In this document: piece after piece, positions 1 through 5,533 of the stretch
How the letters are laid out: every line of letters starts with the position of its first letter
Numbering within the stretch: position 1 is the stretch's first letter
Assembly (NCBI GenBank): GCA_025453505.1
Contig: JALOQG010000050.1
Span: 1 to 10,970 of the forward strand
Direction of reading: 5' to 3'
DNA length: 10,970 nt
From: Myxococcota bacterium
Lineage (GTDB): Bacteria > Myxococcota_A > UBA9160 > PR03
Translations under genes and position numbers: made by a program
Notes under the pieces: generated by a model
What the model was told of the DNA's origin: nothing
The model's database searches: none
What the model saw: only the letters and a program-made list of their open reading frames with translations

Positions 1-87
1 AACTCCGATTGTTCCGCCTTCAGGCGGATCGTATCGGAACTCCGCGACCTCGCGCTCAATGATTGCTTGCACTTCGTCAGCTCGCAT
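1..87 (-). CDS. First integron cassette gene, N-terminal 29 codons (runs off window)
   Basis: An open frame reads leftward from an ATG at 87-85 to the window edge with no stop: 29 codons, beginning MRADEVQAIIEREVAEF and ending in a Pro/Gly-rich turn (DPPEGG). I do not recognise the family. Three things argue that it is real. Its ATG lies 4 bases after a GTTGGGC recombination core. A promoter-like pair is correctly placed upstream. Its codons (GAA, CAA, GCA, ATT, ACA) are less GC-biased than those of the neighbours, and I count about 58% G+C over the first 120 bases, against clearly higher values in the housekeeping genes. GGGCGG before the ATG is only a weak ribosome-binding site, which is common for cassette genes. 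The first 12 or so residues look like an amphipathic helix. The opposite frame is also open over 1-105 but has no start in view. The call rests on context rather than homology. Confidence 0.6.
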   Translation of the reverse strand, partial: MRADEVQAIIEREVAEFRYDPPEGGTIGV

Positions 88-91
88 CGCC

Positions 92-98
92 GCCCAAC
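92..98 (-). other. attI: Integron attI recombination core (G^TTGGGC)
   Basis: On the minus strand the heptamer GTTGGGC matches the integron core consensus GTTRRRY, in which IntI cuts after the first G. It is preceded by AATAAACT, which resembles the A-rich left half of known attI simple sites. It is followed after 4 bases by the ATG of a divergent gene. It lies about 300 bases upstream of the intI start and on the strand expected for attI. No second core (RYYYAAC) with an attC-like fold is present between it and intI, so attI is favoured over an internal attC. The extent of the full attI site cannot be fixed by eye; 92 to about 115 is a minimum. Confidence 0.68.
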
Positions 99-121
99 AG
101 TTTATTGACTTGCGCCGCCGC

Positions 122-150
122 ATCCTATTGCGCCGGGGGAAAGGCGGCAA
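122..150 (-). promoter_or_regulatory. Candidate cassette promoter Pc
   Basis: On the minus strand, TTGCCG (150-145) and TAGGAT (127-122) are separated by exactly 17 bases. Each matches the sigma-70 consensus at 4 of 6 positions. Transcription would start near 115 and cross the GTTGGGC core into the cassette gene at 87. In integrons, Pc normally lies in intI or in the attI region and faces the cassettes, which is the geometry seen here. The call is inferred from spacing and position; boxes this degenerate also occur by chance. Confidence 0.45.
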
Positions 151-175
151 ATTTGGGGGGATTGGGGGGCTTGGG
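134..175 (+). repeat. G-rich short repeats upstream of intI (possible G-quadruplex)
   Basis: Three closely spaced units of the form (A/C)TTGGG(GGG) occur at 153-160, 162-169 and 171-175, with G-runs of 6, 6 and 3. A further GGGGG lies at 134-138. The run overlaps the -35 side of the candidate Pc and lies in the leader of intI. On the plus (intI mRNA) strand it could form a G-quadruplex. It could alternatively correspond to the direct repeats (DR1/DR2-like accessory integrase sites) found in some attI sites. The rest of 99-402 holds no other recognisable element: I found no LexA box and no convincing intI promoter. Confidence 0.4.
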
Positions 176-402
176 ACGCTGTCTAGTGTGCATACGTGCG
201 GAAATGGGCTGCGTGGGGGAGGCTGTCTTTGCGCGCGCGGGCGGGCGGGATTAGGCTGCGTGTCCCTCTCCCCGGAGGCCGTGCGCGCGGATCCCGACGC
301 GTGCATCGGGAGTACGCGAGGATGGGAGACTTCGATCCGCGGGGCGGTTCGACTCGGATGCCTGTCGCCGACGCCGGCACCGAGACCCGGAAGCAGGACC
401 GC

Positions 403-1443
403 GTGATTCGTGCATCGAGTTCGGGGTCGGCCAGGCCGACGTCGTCGAACTCTGCGCCCTCGTCGCCTGCGTCCCCGACGCCGCCTCCGCCGCGGCTGCT
501 CGATCAGCTTCGGATGGCGCTGCGCGTGCGGCATGCGAGCCCGCGGACGGTGGAGACCTATGTGCACTGGCTGCGACGCTTCATCGTGTTCCACGGGAAG
601 CGGCATCCGCGCGAGCTCGGGCCGGAGGCGATCACGGCGTTCCTGAACGATCTGGCGGTGGAGCGGAACGTCGCGGCGTCCACGCAGAACCAGGCATTGA
701 ACGCGATCGTGTTCCTCTACAAGCGCGTGCTCGACCGCGATGTTCCGGAACTCGAGCAGCTGGTCCGGGCACGCCGCCCGAGGCGGCTTCCAGTGGTCCT
801 GACGCGAGACGAGGTGCGAGCGGTTCTCACGCGGCTCGAAGGCACGTCGAAGCTCGTGGCCTCCTTGCTCTACGGATCGGGACTGCGCCTGCTCGAGGCG
901 CTCGCGCTGCGCGTGAAGGACGTCGACTTCGCCACTCGCGAGATTCGACTTCGCGATGGCAAGGGGCGTCGGGATCGCGTCGTGCCGCTGCCGGACGCGC
1001 TCGCGCCGCTGCTCGAGGCGCACCTCATGCGAGTCCGCGAGCTGCACCAGCAGGATCTCGCGAACGGCTTCGGCGCGGCGCCGCTGCCGGACGCGCTGGC
1101 GCGCAAGTACCCGAACGCCTCGCGCGAGTGGGGCTGGCAGTGGGTGTTCCCTGCGACCTCGCGCTACGAGGATCCCGTGACGGGGGCCGAGCGGCGGCAC
1201 CATCTGCACGAGACGGCGGTGCAGCGGGCGGTGCGGGCGGCGGTCGTGAATGCGGGCATCACGAAGCACGCGACCTGCCACACGCTGCGCCACAGCTTCG
1301 CGACGCATCTGCTGACGTCGGGCTACGACATCCGGACCGTGCAGGAGCTGCTCGGGCACGCGAGCGTGCGTACGACCATGATCTACACGCACGTCCTGAA
1401 TCGGGGCGGGCTCGGGGTGCGGTCGCCACTCGATCACTTCTGA
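403..1443 (+). CDS. intI: Integron integrase IntI (tyrosine recombinase)
   Basis: This is a site-specific tyrosine recombinase that inserts and excises gene cassettes at attI/attC. With the GTG start at 403 it has 346 residues, close to the 320-350 usual for IntI. The SAM-like core-binding domain is at about 31-116 (motif RHASPRTVETYVHWLRRF). The catalytic residues are R162 (GSGLR), K187, H293 and R296 (HTLRH), H319 (LGH) and nucleophile Y328 (MIYTH). The IntI-specific extra segment separates it from XerC/D: a KYPNASREWGWQWVFP block near 235-250 and HLHETAVQRAVRAAV near 267-281. The family C-terminus GGLGVRSPLD is present. GTG 403 has AGGA at 395-398; ATG at 358, 322 and 196 are in frame but lack good ribosome-binding sites and add unconserved sequence. 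The gene is divergent from the cassette gene across attI. No frameshift or missing catalytic residue is seen, so it looks functional. Confidence 0.93.
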   Translation: MIRASSSGSARPTSSNSAPSSPASPTPPPPRLLDQLRMALRVRHASPRTVETYVHWLRRFIVFHGKRHPRELGPEAITAFLNDLAVERNVAASTQNQALNAIVFLYKRVLDRDVPELEQLVRARRPRRLPVVLTRDEVRAVLTRLEGTSKLVASLLYGSGLRLLEALALRVKDVDFATREIRLRDGKGRRDRVVPLPDALAPLLEAHLMRVRELHQQDLANGFGAAPLPDALARKYPNASREWGWQWVFPATSRYEDPVTGAERRHHLHETAVQRAVRAAVVNAGITKHATCHTLRHSFATHLLTSGYDIRTVQELLGHASVRTTMIYTHVLNRGGLGVRSPLDHF

Positions 1444-1478
1444 GCGGTCCGCCGCGCGCCGCGGGCAGACCGGCAACT

Positions 1479-1515
1479 CCCCGGGCGGACGGGGCCGGAC
1501 GCGGACCGCCCGGGG
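1479..1515 (+). terminator. Perfect 10-bp inverted repeat after intI (terminator-like)
   Basis: CCCCGGGCGG (1479-1488) pairs perfectly with CCGCCCGGGG (1506-1515) around a 17-base loop, 35 bases after the intI stop. The stem is very stable, but only pyrimidine-mixed sequence follows rather than a clean T-run, so factor-independent termination is uncertain. A further inverted pair, GCGGTCCGC (1444-1452) and GCGGACCGC (1501-1509), could form a competing fold. Confidence 0.35.
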
Positions 1516-1543
1516 CCCGCGCCTTTCCGCCCTTCCGATGGGG

Positions 1544-1574
1544 CTCCTCCCCGGCCGCGGCGGGGCCGAAGGAG
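1544..1574 (+). promoter_or_regulatory. Hairpin that can sequester the ctp/prc ribosome-binding site
   Basis: CTCCT (1544-1548) can pair with AGGAG (1570-1574), which is the Shine-Dalgarno of the protease gene starting at 1580. An inner stem, CCCCG (1549-1553) with CGGGG (1561-1565), stacks beneath it with a 7-base loop and a 4-base bulge. The whole SD core is therefore paired in this fold. That would lower translation initiation unless opened by temperature, a protein or ribosome loading. The pairing is seen in the sequence; the regulation is inference. Confidence 0.35.
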
Positions 1575-1579
1575 ACGGG

Positions 1580-3727
1580 ATGACTCGTTGGTTATGCTGC
1601 CTTCCCATGAAGGTGATTCGACTCCGGTCCCGGTCCCGCGCTTCCTCCCTATCTATAAAGGCCGCTCGGCTGAGGGCGGGGGCTTTCGCCCTCCTTCCCG
1701 CCGCGGTGCTGCTCTTCGCCGGCGCGCCGGCGCGCGCCGCGACGGAGCCCGCTGCCTCCGCGGCCTCGAGCGCGCTGACCTGCGAGGCGCTGCCGCGGCT
1801 GCTCGGCGCCTATCTCCAGAATCACGTGCAGTACCGCGCACTCACCGAGGATCTGAAGCAGCGCGTCGCCGAATCGACGCTGCGCCACCTCGACCCGTCG
1901 CGCTCGCTCTTCCTCGAAACGGACGCCGCGAAGCTGCGCAAGCAGTTCGCGGGCGTGTTCAGCGCGATCTCGCGCGGCGACTGCGCGCAGCTCGACCAGA
2001 TGCACGCGACCACGATCGAGCGCTACCGCGAGATGGAGGCGTTCGTCCGCGCGTACGTCTCGCGCGACGACTACGCGATCGACGAAGAAGCGATCCTGAT
2101 CATCGACCCCGAGAAGCGCGGCTTCCCGGCCGACAAGCCCGCCCGCGAAGATCTGTACCGCCGCCTGATCCACTTCCAGATGTCGAACTACGTCGCCAAC
2201 GGCGAGTCGCTGGAAGAGGCCAAGAAGAAGCTGATCCACCGCTACGAGCTGATGACGCTGCGCGCGGAGGAAATGGCGCGCGACGAAGTCTATGCGCGCT
2301 TCCTCGACGCCTTCTCGTCGGCGCTCGATCCGCACTCCGCCTACCTCTCGCCCGACAACCTCGAGGACTTCAAGATCCACATGGGTCTTTCGCTCGAGGG
2401 CATCGGCGCGGTGCTCTCCTCGCGCGACGGCTACACGATCGTCGAGGAAGTCGTGCCCGGTGGTTCCGCCGCCAAGCAGGGCAGCATCCAGCCGAAGGAC
2501 CGCATCCTCGGCGTGGCGCAGGGCGACGGCGAGCTCGTGGACGTGATCGACATGGACCTGCGCGACGTCGTGCGCATGATCCGCGGCAAGAAGGGCTCCA
2601 CCGTACGCCTTTCGGTGCTGCGCCAGGGCTCCGAGACCGAGCGCTTCGTCGTCAGCCTCGAGCGCGACAAGATCAATCTCGAAGAGCAGGCGGCGAAGCT
2701 GCGCTTCGAGGAGATGGAAGTCGGCGGCAAGACGCTCAAGCTCGCCGTTCTCGAGCTGCCGTCGTTCTACGGCGACAAGGAAGAAGGCAGCCGCCAGGCG
2801 ACCGACGACGTCGCGAAGCTGCTGCGCGAGGCGCGTGCCGCGAAGGCCGACGGCCTGCTGCTCGACCTCTCGCGCAACGGCGGCGGCCTGCTCGACTACG
2901 CCGTCAAGATCACCGGCTTCTTCATCGGCCGCGGCGGCGTGGTCGCGGTCGGCGACTCGCGCCAGCAGACGCAGGTGCTCGACGATCCCGACGACGAGAT
3001 CCAGTGGTCGGGCCCGCTCGTCGTGCTGACGTCGCGCGTGACGGCGTCGGCGGCGGAGATCCTCGCCGGCGCCGTGAAGGACTACCGGCGCGGCGTGATC
3101 GTCGGCGACGACCACACCTTCGGGAAGGGCAGCGTGCAGACCGTCGCACCGCTGCCGCCCGGTCTCGGCGCATTGAAGCTGACGACCGCCCTCTTCTACC
3201 GGCCCGGCGGCCAGTCGACGCAGCAGATCGGCGTTCCGGCCGACATCGTGCTGCCGGCGCTCACCGCCAACGACGAGCTCGGCGAGACCAACCAGCCGTA
3301 TTCGCTCGCGCCGCGCTCGATCCCCGCCTTCGCGAAGGACACGCCTCGCTACTCGGGCGGCTATACGCCGATCGACGACGCGACCGTCGCGCTGCTCGCC
3401 GCGCAGTCCGAGAAGCGCATCGCCACCGACGAGCGCTTCGCCGACATCCGCACGGAACTCGAGAAGCAGAAGGCGAACCAGGGCGCCGTGCGCGTCGCCG
3501 ATCTCCTCGAAGAGAAGGAGAAGGACGACGCCAAGAAGGCGTCGGCCGACGGCACGAAGGACGAGAAGGCCGGCACCGCTTCCGGCGATTCCGCGATGAT
3601 TCCGTCCCCGGCCGGACTCCTCGGCGGCGAGAGCAAGCCGGACGATCGTTCGCCGCAGGTGGACGAGGCGCTGCGCATCCTCGGCGATCTGGTGGCGGCG
3701 AAGCGTCCCGTCGCGATGAATCCGTAA
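1580..3727 (+). CDS. prc: Carboxy-terminal processing protease, Prc/Tsp type (S41 family)
   Basis: This is a periplasmic serine protease that removes or degrades proteins from their C-termini. It has 715 residues, near the ~680 of E. coli Prc and much longer than CtpA-type enzymes. The start is ATG 1580, with AAGGAG 5 bases upstream. A long Sec signal peptide (Arg-rich n-region, hydrophobic AFALLPAAVLLFAGAPARA) is probably cleaved after A53. The Tsp N-terminal helical domain is about 66-256 (including HLDPSRSLFLE and SALDPHSAYLSP), the PDZ domain about 268-361, and the S41 core about 382-561. The core has LDLSRNGGG (428-436), nucleophile S490 in TASAAEIL, and base K516 in HTFGKGSVQ. The charged C-terminal region (residues 562-715), including the Lys/Asp-rich run EEKEKDDAKK, resembles the Tsp tail. 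The gene is downstream of intI but unrelated to it in function, and is convergent with the CYTH gene, 9 bases away. It probably acts in envelope and peptidoglycan-enzyme turnover. Confidence 0.93.
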   Translation: MTRWLCCLPMKVIRLRSRSRASSLSIKAARLRAGAFALLPAAVLLFAGAPARAATEPAASAASSALTCEALPRLLGAYLQNHVQYRALTEDLKQRVAESTLRHLDPSRSLFLETDAAKLRKQFAGVFSAISRGDCAQLDQMHATTIERYREMEAFVRAYVSRDDYAIDEEAILIIDPEKRGFPADKPAREDLYRRLIHFQMSNYVANGESLEEAKKKLIHRYELMTLRAEEMARDEVYARFLDAFSSALDPHSAYLSPDNLEDFKIHMGLSLEGIGAVLSSRDGYTIVEEVVPGGSAAKQGSIQPKDRILGVAQGDGELVDVIDMDLRDVVRMIRGKKGSTVRLSVLRQGSETERFVVSLERDKINLEEQAAKLRFEEMEVGGKTLKLAVLELPSFYGDKEEGSRQATDDVAKLLREARAAKADGLLLDLSRNGGGLLDYAVKITGFFIGRGGVVAVGDSRQQTQVLDDPDDEIQWSGPLVVLTSRVTASAAEILAGAVKDYRRGVIVGDDHTFGKGSVQTVAPLPPGLGALKLTTALFYRPGGQSTQQIGVPADIVLPALTANDELGETNQPYSLAPRSIPAFAKDTPRYSGGYTPIDDATVALLAAQSEKRIATDERFADIRTELEKQKANQGAVRVADLLEEKEKDDAKKASADGTKDEKAGTASGDSAMIPSPAGLLGGESKPDDRSPQVDEALRILGDLVAAKRPVAMNP

Positions 3728-3736
3728 TCCGCGATC

Positions 3737-4210
3737 TCACGGACGCCGGCGTGCGAGACGCGCGTTGGTGTACGCGGGATCGTCGGTGACGTCGCGCCAG
3801 CCGCGCACCCACGCGGGACGATGGGCTTCCATGAAGCGCGCGCGCGCCGCGGCGTCGCGCAAGTCGGGTCCCTCGCCGGACGCGAGCTCGAGCTCGATCA
3901 GCACGATGCCGGGCGGCCAGTCGAGGACGTCGATCTCGAGGCGCCCCGCGCGGCTGCGCGTCTTCACGACCCGCGGCAGCGGCAACGCGAGCAGTGCGCG
4001 CGCGATCGCCTCGGGCAGCCGCCACTCCCATTCGAGGCGGCCGTCGCGAAACGGCAGCTTCACGCCTGCCTTCGCGCCCTTGCCGAGCGTGTTGCGTACC
4101 CGCGCCGTGACCCGGCCGCGCAGCAGATAGACCTGTTCCAGCGAGACGCACTCCGACGGCGGCGGCTGGCCGTCGGTCACCAGGAATCGGATCTCCCGTT
4201 CGATCGGCAG
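3737..4210 (-). CDS. CYTH-domain triphosphate-binding phosphatase, probable CTG start
   Basis: This is a CYTH (CyaB / thiamine triphosphatase fold) tunnel protein of 157 residues if started at CTG 4210. Such proteins hydrolyse inorganic or organic triphosphates with Mg or Mn. The N-terminal signature is EREIRF (4-9), i.e. ExExR where the family usually has ExExK. Further tunnel-type residues are R33, R37 and R39 (GRVTARVRNT), K51, E60 and E62 (EWEW), K83 and R85 (VKTRS), D94, E106 and E108 (IELEL). The typical tail VTDDPAYTNARLA follows. There is no ATG, GTG or TTG start near the motif. A strong GGAGGGAG lies 5 bases before a CTG that gives a normal-length CYTH protein. The only upstream alternative is a GTG at 4264, which lacks an SD and would overlap the DHH gene. 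The substrate cannot be told. The gene is divergent from the DHH phosphoesterase and convergent with prc. Confidence 0.82.
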   Translation of the reverse strand: MPIEREIRFLVTDGQPPPSECVSLEQVYLLRGRVTARVRNTLGKGAKAGVKLPFRDGRLEWEWRLPEAIARALLALPLPRVVKTRSRAGRLEIDVLDWPPGIVLIELELASGEGPDLRDAAARARFMEAHRPAWVRGWRDVTDDPAYTNARLARRRP

Positions 4211-4215
4211 AGACG

Positions 4216-4223
4216 CTCCCTCC
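4216..4223 (-). promoter_or_regulatory. Shine-Dalgarno that decides the CYTH start
   Basis: GGAGGGAG on the minus strand (4223-4216) ends 5 bases before the CTG at 4210-4208. The GGAGG core is 8 bases from that codon, an ideal spacing. No ATG, GTG or TTG stands at this position in the CYTH frame, so this site is the main argument for a CTG start. Confidence 0.5.
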
Positions 4224-4240
4224 GCTACCCTGCGCGCCCG

Positions 4241-5095
4241 ATGCGACGCGTCTGCTTCTATCACGCCGGCTGTCCCGACGGCTTCGGCGCCGCCTGGGCG
4301 GTGCGCCGCGCGTGGGGCGCGGACGCAGAGTACCGCGCGCGCGGGCACGACGATCCGCTGCAGGCCGACGTCTGGGCCGGCTGCGAGCTCGTCTTCGTGG
4401 ACATCGCGCCGTCCAACGCCGCGCTGTGGTCGCTCGCGACGCGCGCTGCACGCGTCGTCGTGCTCGACCATCACGTCTCGGCGCGCGATCGATTCCGCTC
4501 CGACGCCGATCTCGCGTACGAACTCGACCGGCGCGGCCATCGCGTGCACTTCGATCTCGCCCACTCGGGCGCCGTGCTCGCGTGGGAACACTTCCATCCC
4601 GACGTACCGCTGCCCCGCCTGCTCGCGTACGTCGAGGACCAGGACCTGTGGCGCTGGCAGCTACCCGATTCCGAAGCCGTCAACGCGGCGATCGGCAGCC
4701 ACCCACGCCGCTTCGAGACCTGGGACCGCCTCTCCGACGAGCCGATCGACCGGCTCGTCGCCGAAGGCCGCCCGATCGTGCGCGCGCACCGGAGCGAGGT
4801 CGAGCGCGCGCTCATGAGCGCGCACTCGGTCTGCGTCGGCGAGCTGCGCGTCGAGGCGGTCAACGCGCTCTTCCAGCGCTCCTCGATCGGCCACGAGCTG
4901 GCCAAGCGCGCCACCTTCGGCGTGCACTGCGGCCTCGTCTATCGCGTGATCGAGCGGCGCGTCGAGTGCTCGCTCTACTCGCTCGGCGACTTCGACGTCG
5001 CCGCGATCGCGGCGGATCTCGGGGGCGGCGGCCACCGCAACGCCGCGGGCTTCACCGTCTCCCTCGACGAGTGGACCCACCGCTTCCTGCTCTGA
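4241..5095 (+). CDS. DHH/DHHA1-family phosphoesterase
   Basis: This is a soluble, manganese-dependent-type phosphoesterase of 284 residues in the DHH superfamily, which includes RecJ, NrnA and exopolyphosphatase-like enzymes. The DHH domain begins with YHAGCPDGFGAAWA (H8, D13), then FVDIAPS (D54), then LDHHVS (D76-H77-H78), SGAVLAWEHF (109-118) and VEDQDLWRW (131-139). The C-terminal DHHA1 domain carries GGGGHRNAAGF (261-271), the phosphate/nucleic-acid contact motif. The length fits the short stand-alone members rather than RecJ. The start ATG has no Shine-Dalgarno. TACCCT at 4226-4231 could be a -10 that places the transcript start near the ATG, so a leaderless or short-leader mRNA is possible. 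The gene is divergent from the CYTH gene (30 bases between starts) and ends 5 bases from the end of bolA. The substrate could be oligonucleotide, cyclic dinucleotide product or polyphosphate; I cannot choose. Confidence 0.9.
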   Translation: MRRVCFYHAGCPDGFGAAWAVRRAWGADAEYRARGHDDPLQADVWAGCELVFVDIAPSNAALWSLATRAARVVVLDHHVSARDRFRSDADLAYELDRRGHRVHFDLAHSGAVLAWEHFHPDVPLPRLLAYVEDQDLWRWQLPDSEAVNAAIGSHPRRFETWDRLSDEPIDRLVAEGRPIVRAHRSEVERALMSAHSVCVGELRVEAVNALFQRSSIGHELAKRATFGVHCGLVYRVIERRVECSLYSLGDFDVAAIAADLGGGGHRNAAGFTVSLDEWTHRFLL

Positions 5096-5100
5096 TCCGG

Positions 5101-5379
5101 TCAGCTCGCTTCGCAGTGCAGCGAGAGCGCGTGGATCTCGTCCGGCATCATCTCGTCGAGCGCGCCGTACACGAGCCGCTGCGCCTCGATCCGCGACAGC
5201 CCCGCGAAGCGCGGCGACGCGACCGTCACCCGAAAGTGTCCCGCGCCGCCCGCCGCACCCGCGTGCCCGCGGTGCCGGTGCGAATCGTCCACCACCTCGA
5301 CCCGCGTGGCGCCGAGCCGCTCGCGCAAGAGCGCCTCGATCCGCCGCACCCGCAACGAGTTCTTGTCCGCGAGATCCAC
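5101..5379 (-). CDS. bolA: BolA-family protein
   Basis: This is a small class-II KH-like protein of 92 residues. BolA proteins bind [2Fe-2S] clusters with monothiol glutaredoxins and some act as transcription regulators. The family core is clear: RIEALLRERLGATRVEVVDDSHRH, then HFRVTVASPRFAGLSRIEAQRLVY, then DEIHALSL. The invariant late histidine of the IHAL motif is present, with a short Gly/Ala-rich loop (GHAGAAGGAGH) in the variable part. The start is GTG at 5379, preceded by GAGGTGA with a 6-base gap from GAGG, which is a convincing ribosome-binding site. No glutaredoxin gene is in the window. The gene is convergent with the DHH gene (5 bases apart) and lies 57 bases from a long inverted repeat that separates it from the acyl-CoA dehydrogenase operon on the same strand. 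Confidence 0.92.
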   Translation of the reverse strand: MDLADKNSLRVRRIEALLRERLGATRVEVVDDSHRHRGHAGAAGGAGHFRVTVASPRFAGLSRIEAQRLVYGALDEMMPDEIHALSLHCEAS

Positions 5380-5436
5380 GAATCACCTCGAAGTCACGAA
5401 CGAAGACGTCCCGACACCACCACGATGCGCTGAGCA

Positions 5437-5499
5437 GGGGGACCTTGGGGGGTCCGAGGACGGACTATCGGGCGGCCGCAGGACCCCCCAAGGTCCCCC
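5437..5499. repeat. Perfect 19-bp inverted repeat with 25-base loop
   Basis: GGGGGACCTTGGGGGGTCC (5437-5455) is the exact reverse complement of 5481-5499, around the loop 5456-5480. Each arm also contains its own small dyad (GGACC, six bases, GGTCC), so either one long stem or two short hairpins could form. It lies 35 bases past the stop of the minus-strand acyl-CoA dehydrogenase operon and upstream of bolA. That placement suits a terminator or a processing and stability element, but neither strand has a T-run after the stem. It could equally be a dispersed palindromic repeat or a small mobile element. The remainder of 5380-5533 shows nothing else recognisable. Confidence 0.85.
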
Positions 5500-5533
5500 G
5501 GCGCCCCCACCGACCTCCGCTCCGATGGCGCCC

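Noticed and set aside
4..38. Two-step interrupted palindrome (TCCGAT/ATCGGA and TCCGCCT/AGGCGGA) resembling an attC fold
   Set aside because: No RYYYAAC/GTTRRRY pair flanks it in the window and it lies inside the cassette reading frame near its start, whereas an attC should be at the cassette end.
196..402. ATG 196, 322 or 358 as the intI start
   Set aside because: They add 15 to 69 residues without IntI similarity, and none has a usable ribosome-binding site; GTG 403 has AGGA and gives a normal length.
99..402. LexA box or other SOS control of intI
   Set aside because: No CTGT-N8-ACAG or GTTC-type LexA site was found on either strand by eye.
1649..3115. 488-codon open frame on the minus strand
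   Set aside because: It is antisense to the Prc gene; the frame is low-complexity and open because of GC-rich codon structure.
4211..4597. Upstream extension of the CYTH frame to an ATG at 4597
   Set aside because: It is antisense to the clearly coding DHH N-terminal half and shows no CYTH-related or other conserved sequence.
5437..5499. Simple rho-independent terminator
   Set aside because: The stem is long and perfect but neither strand has a following T-run, so it is listed as a repeat with unknown role.
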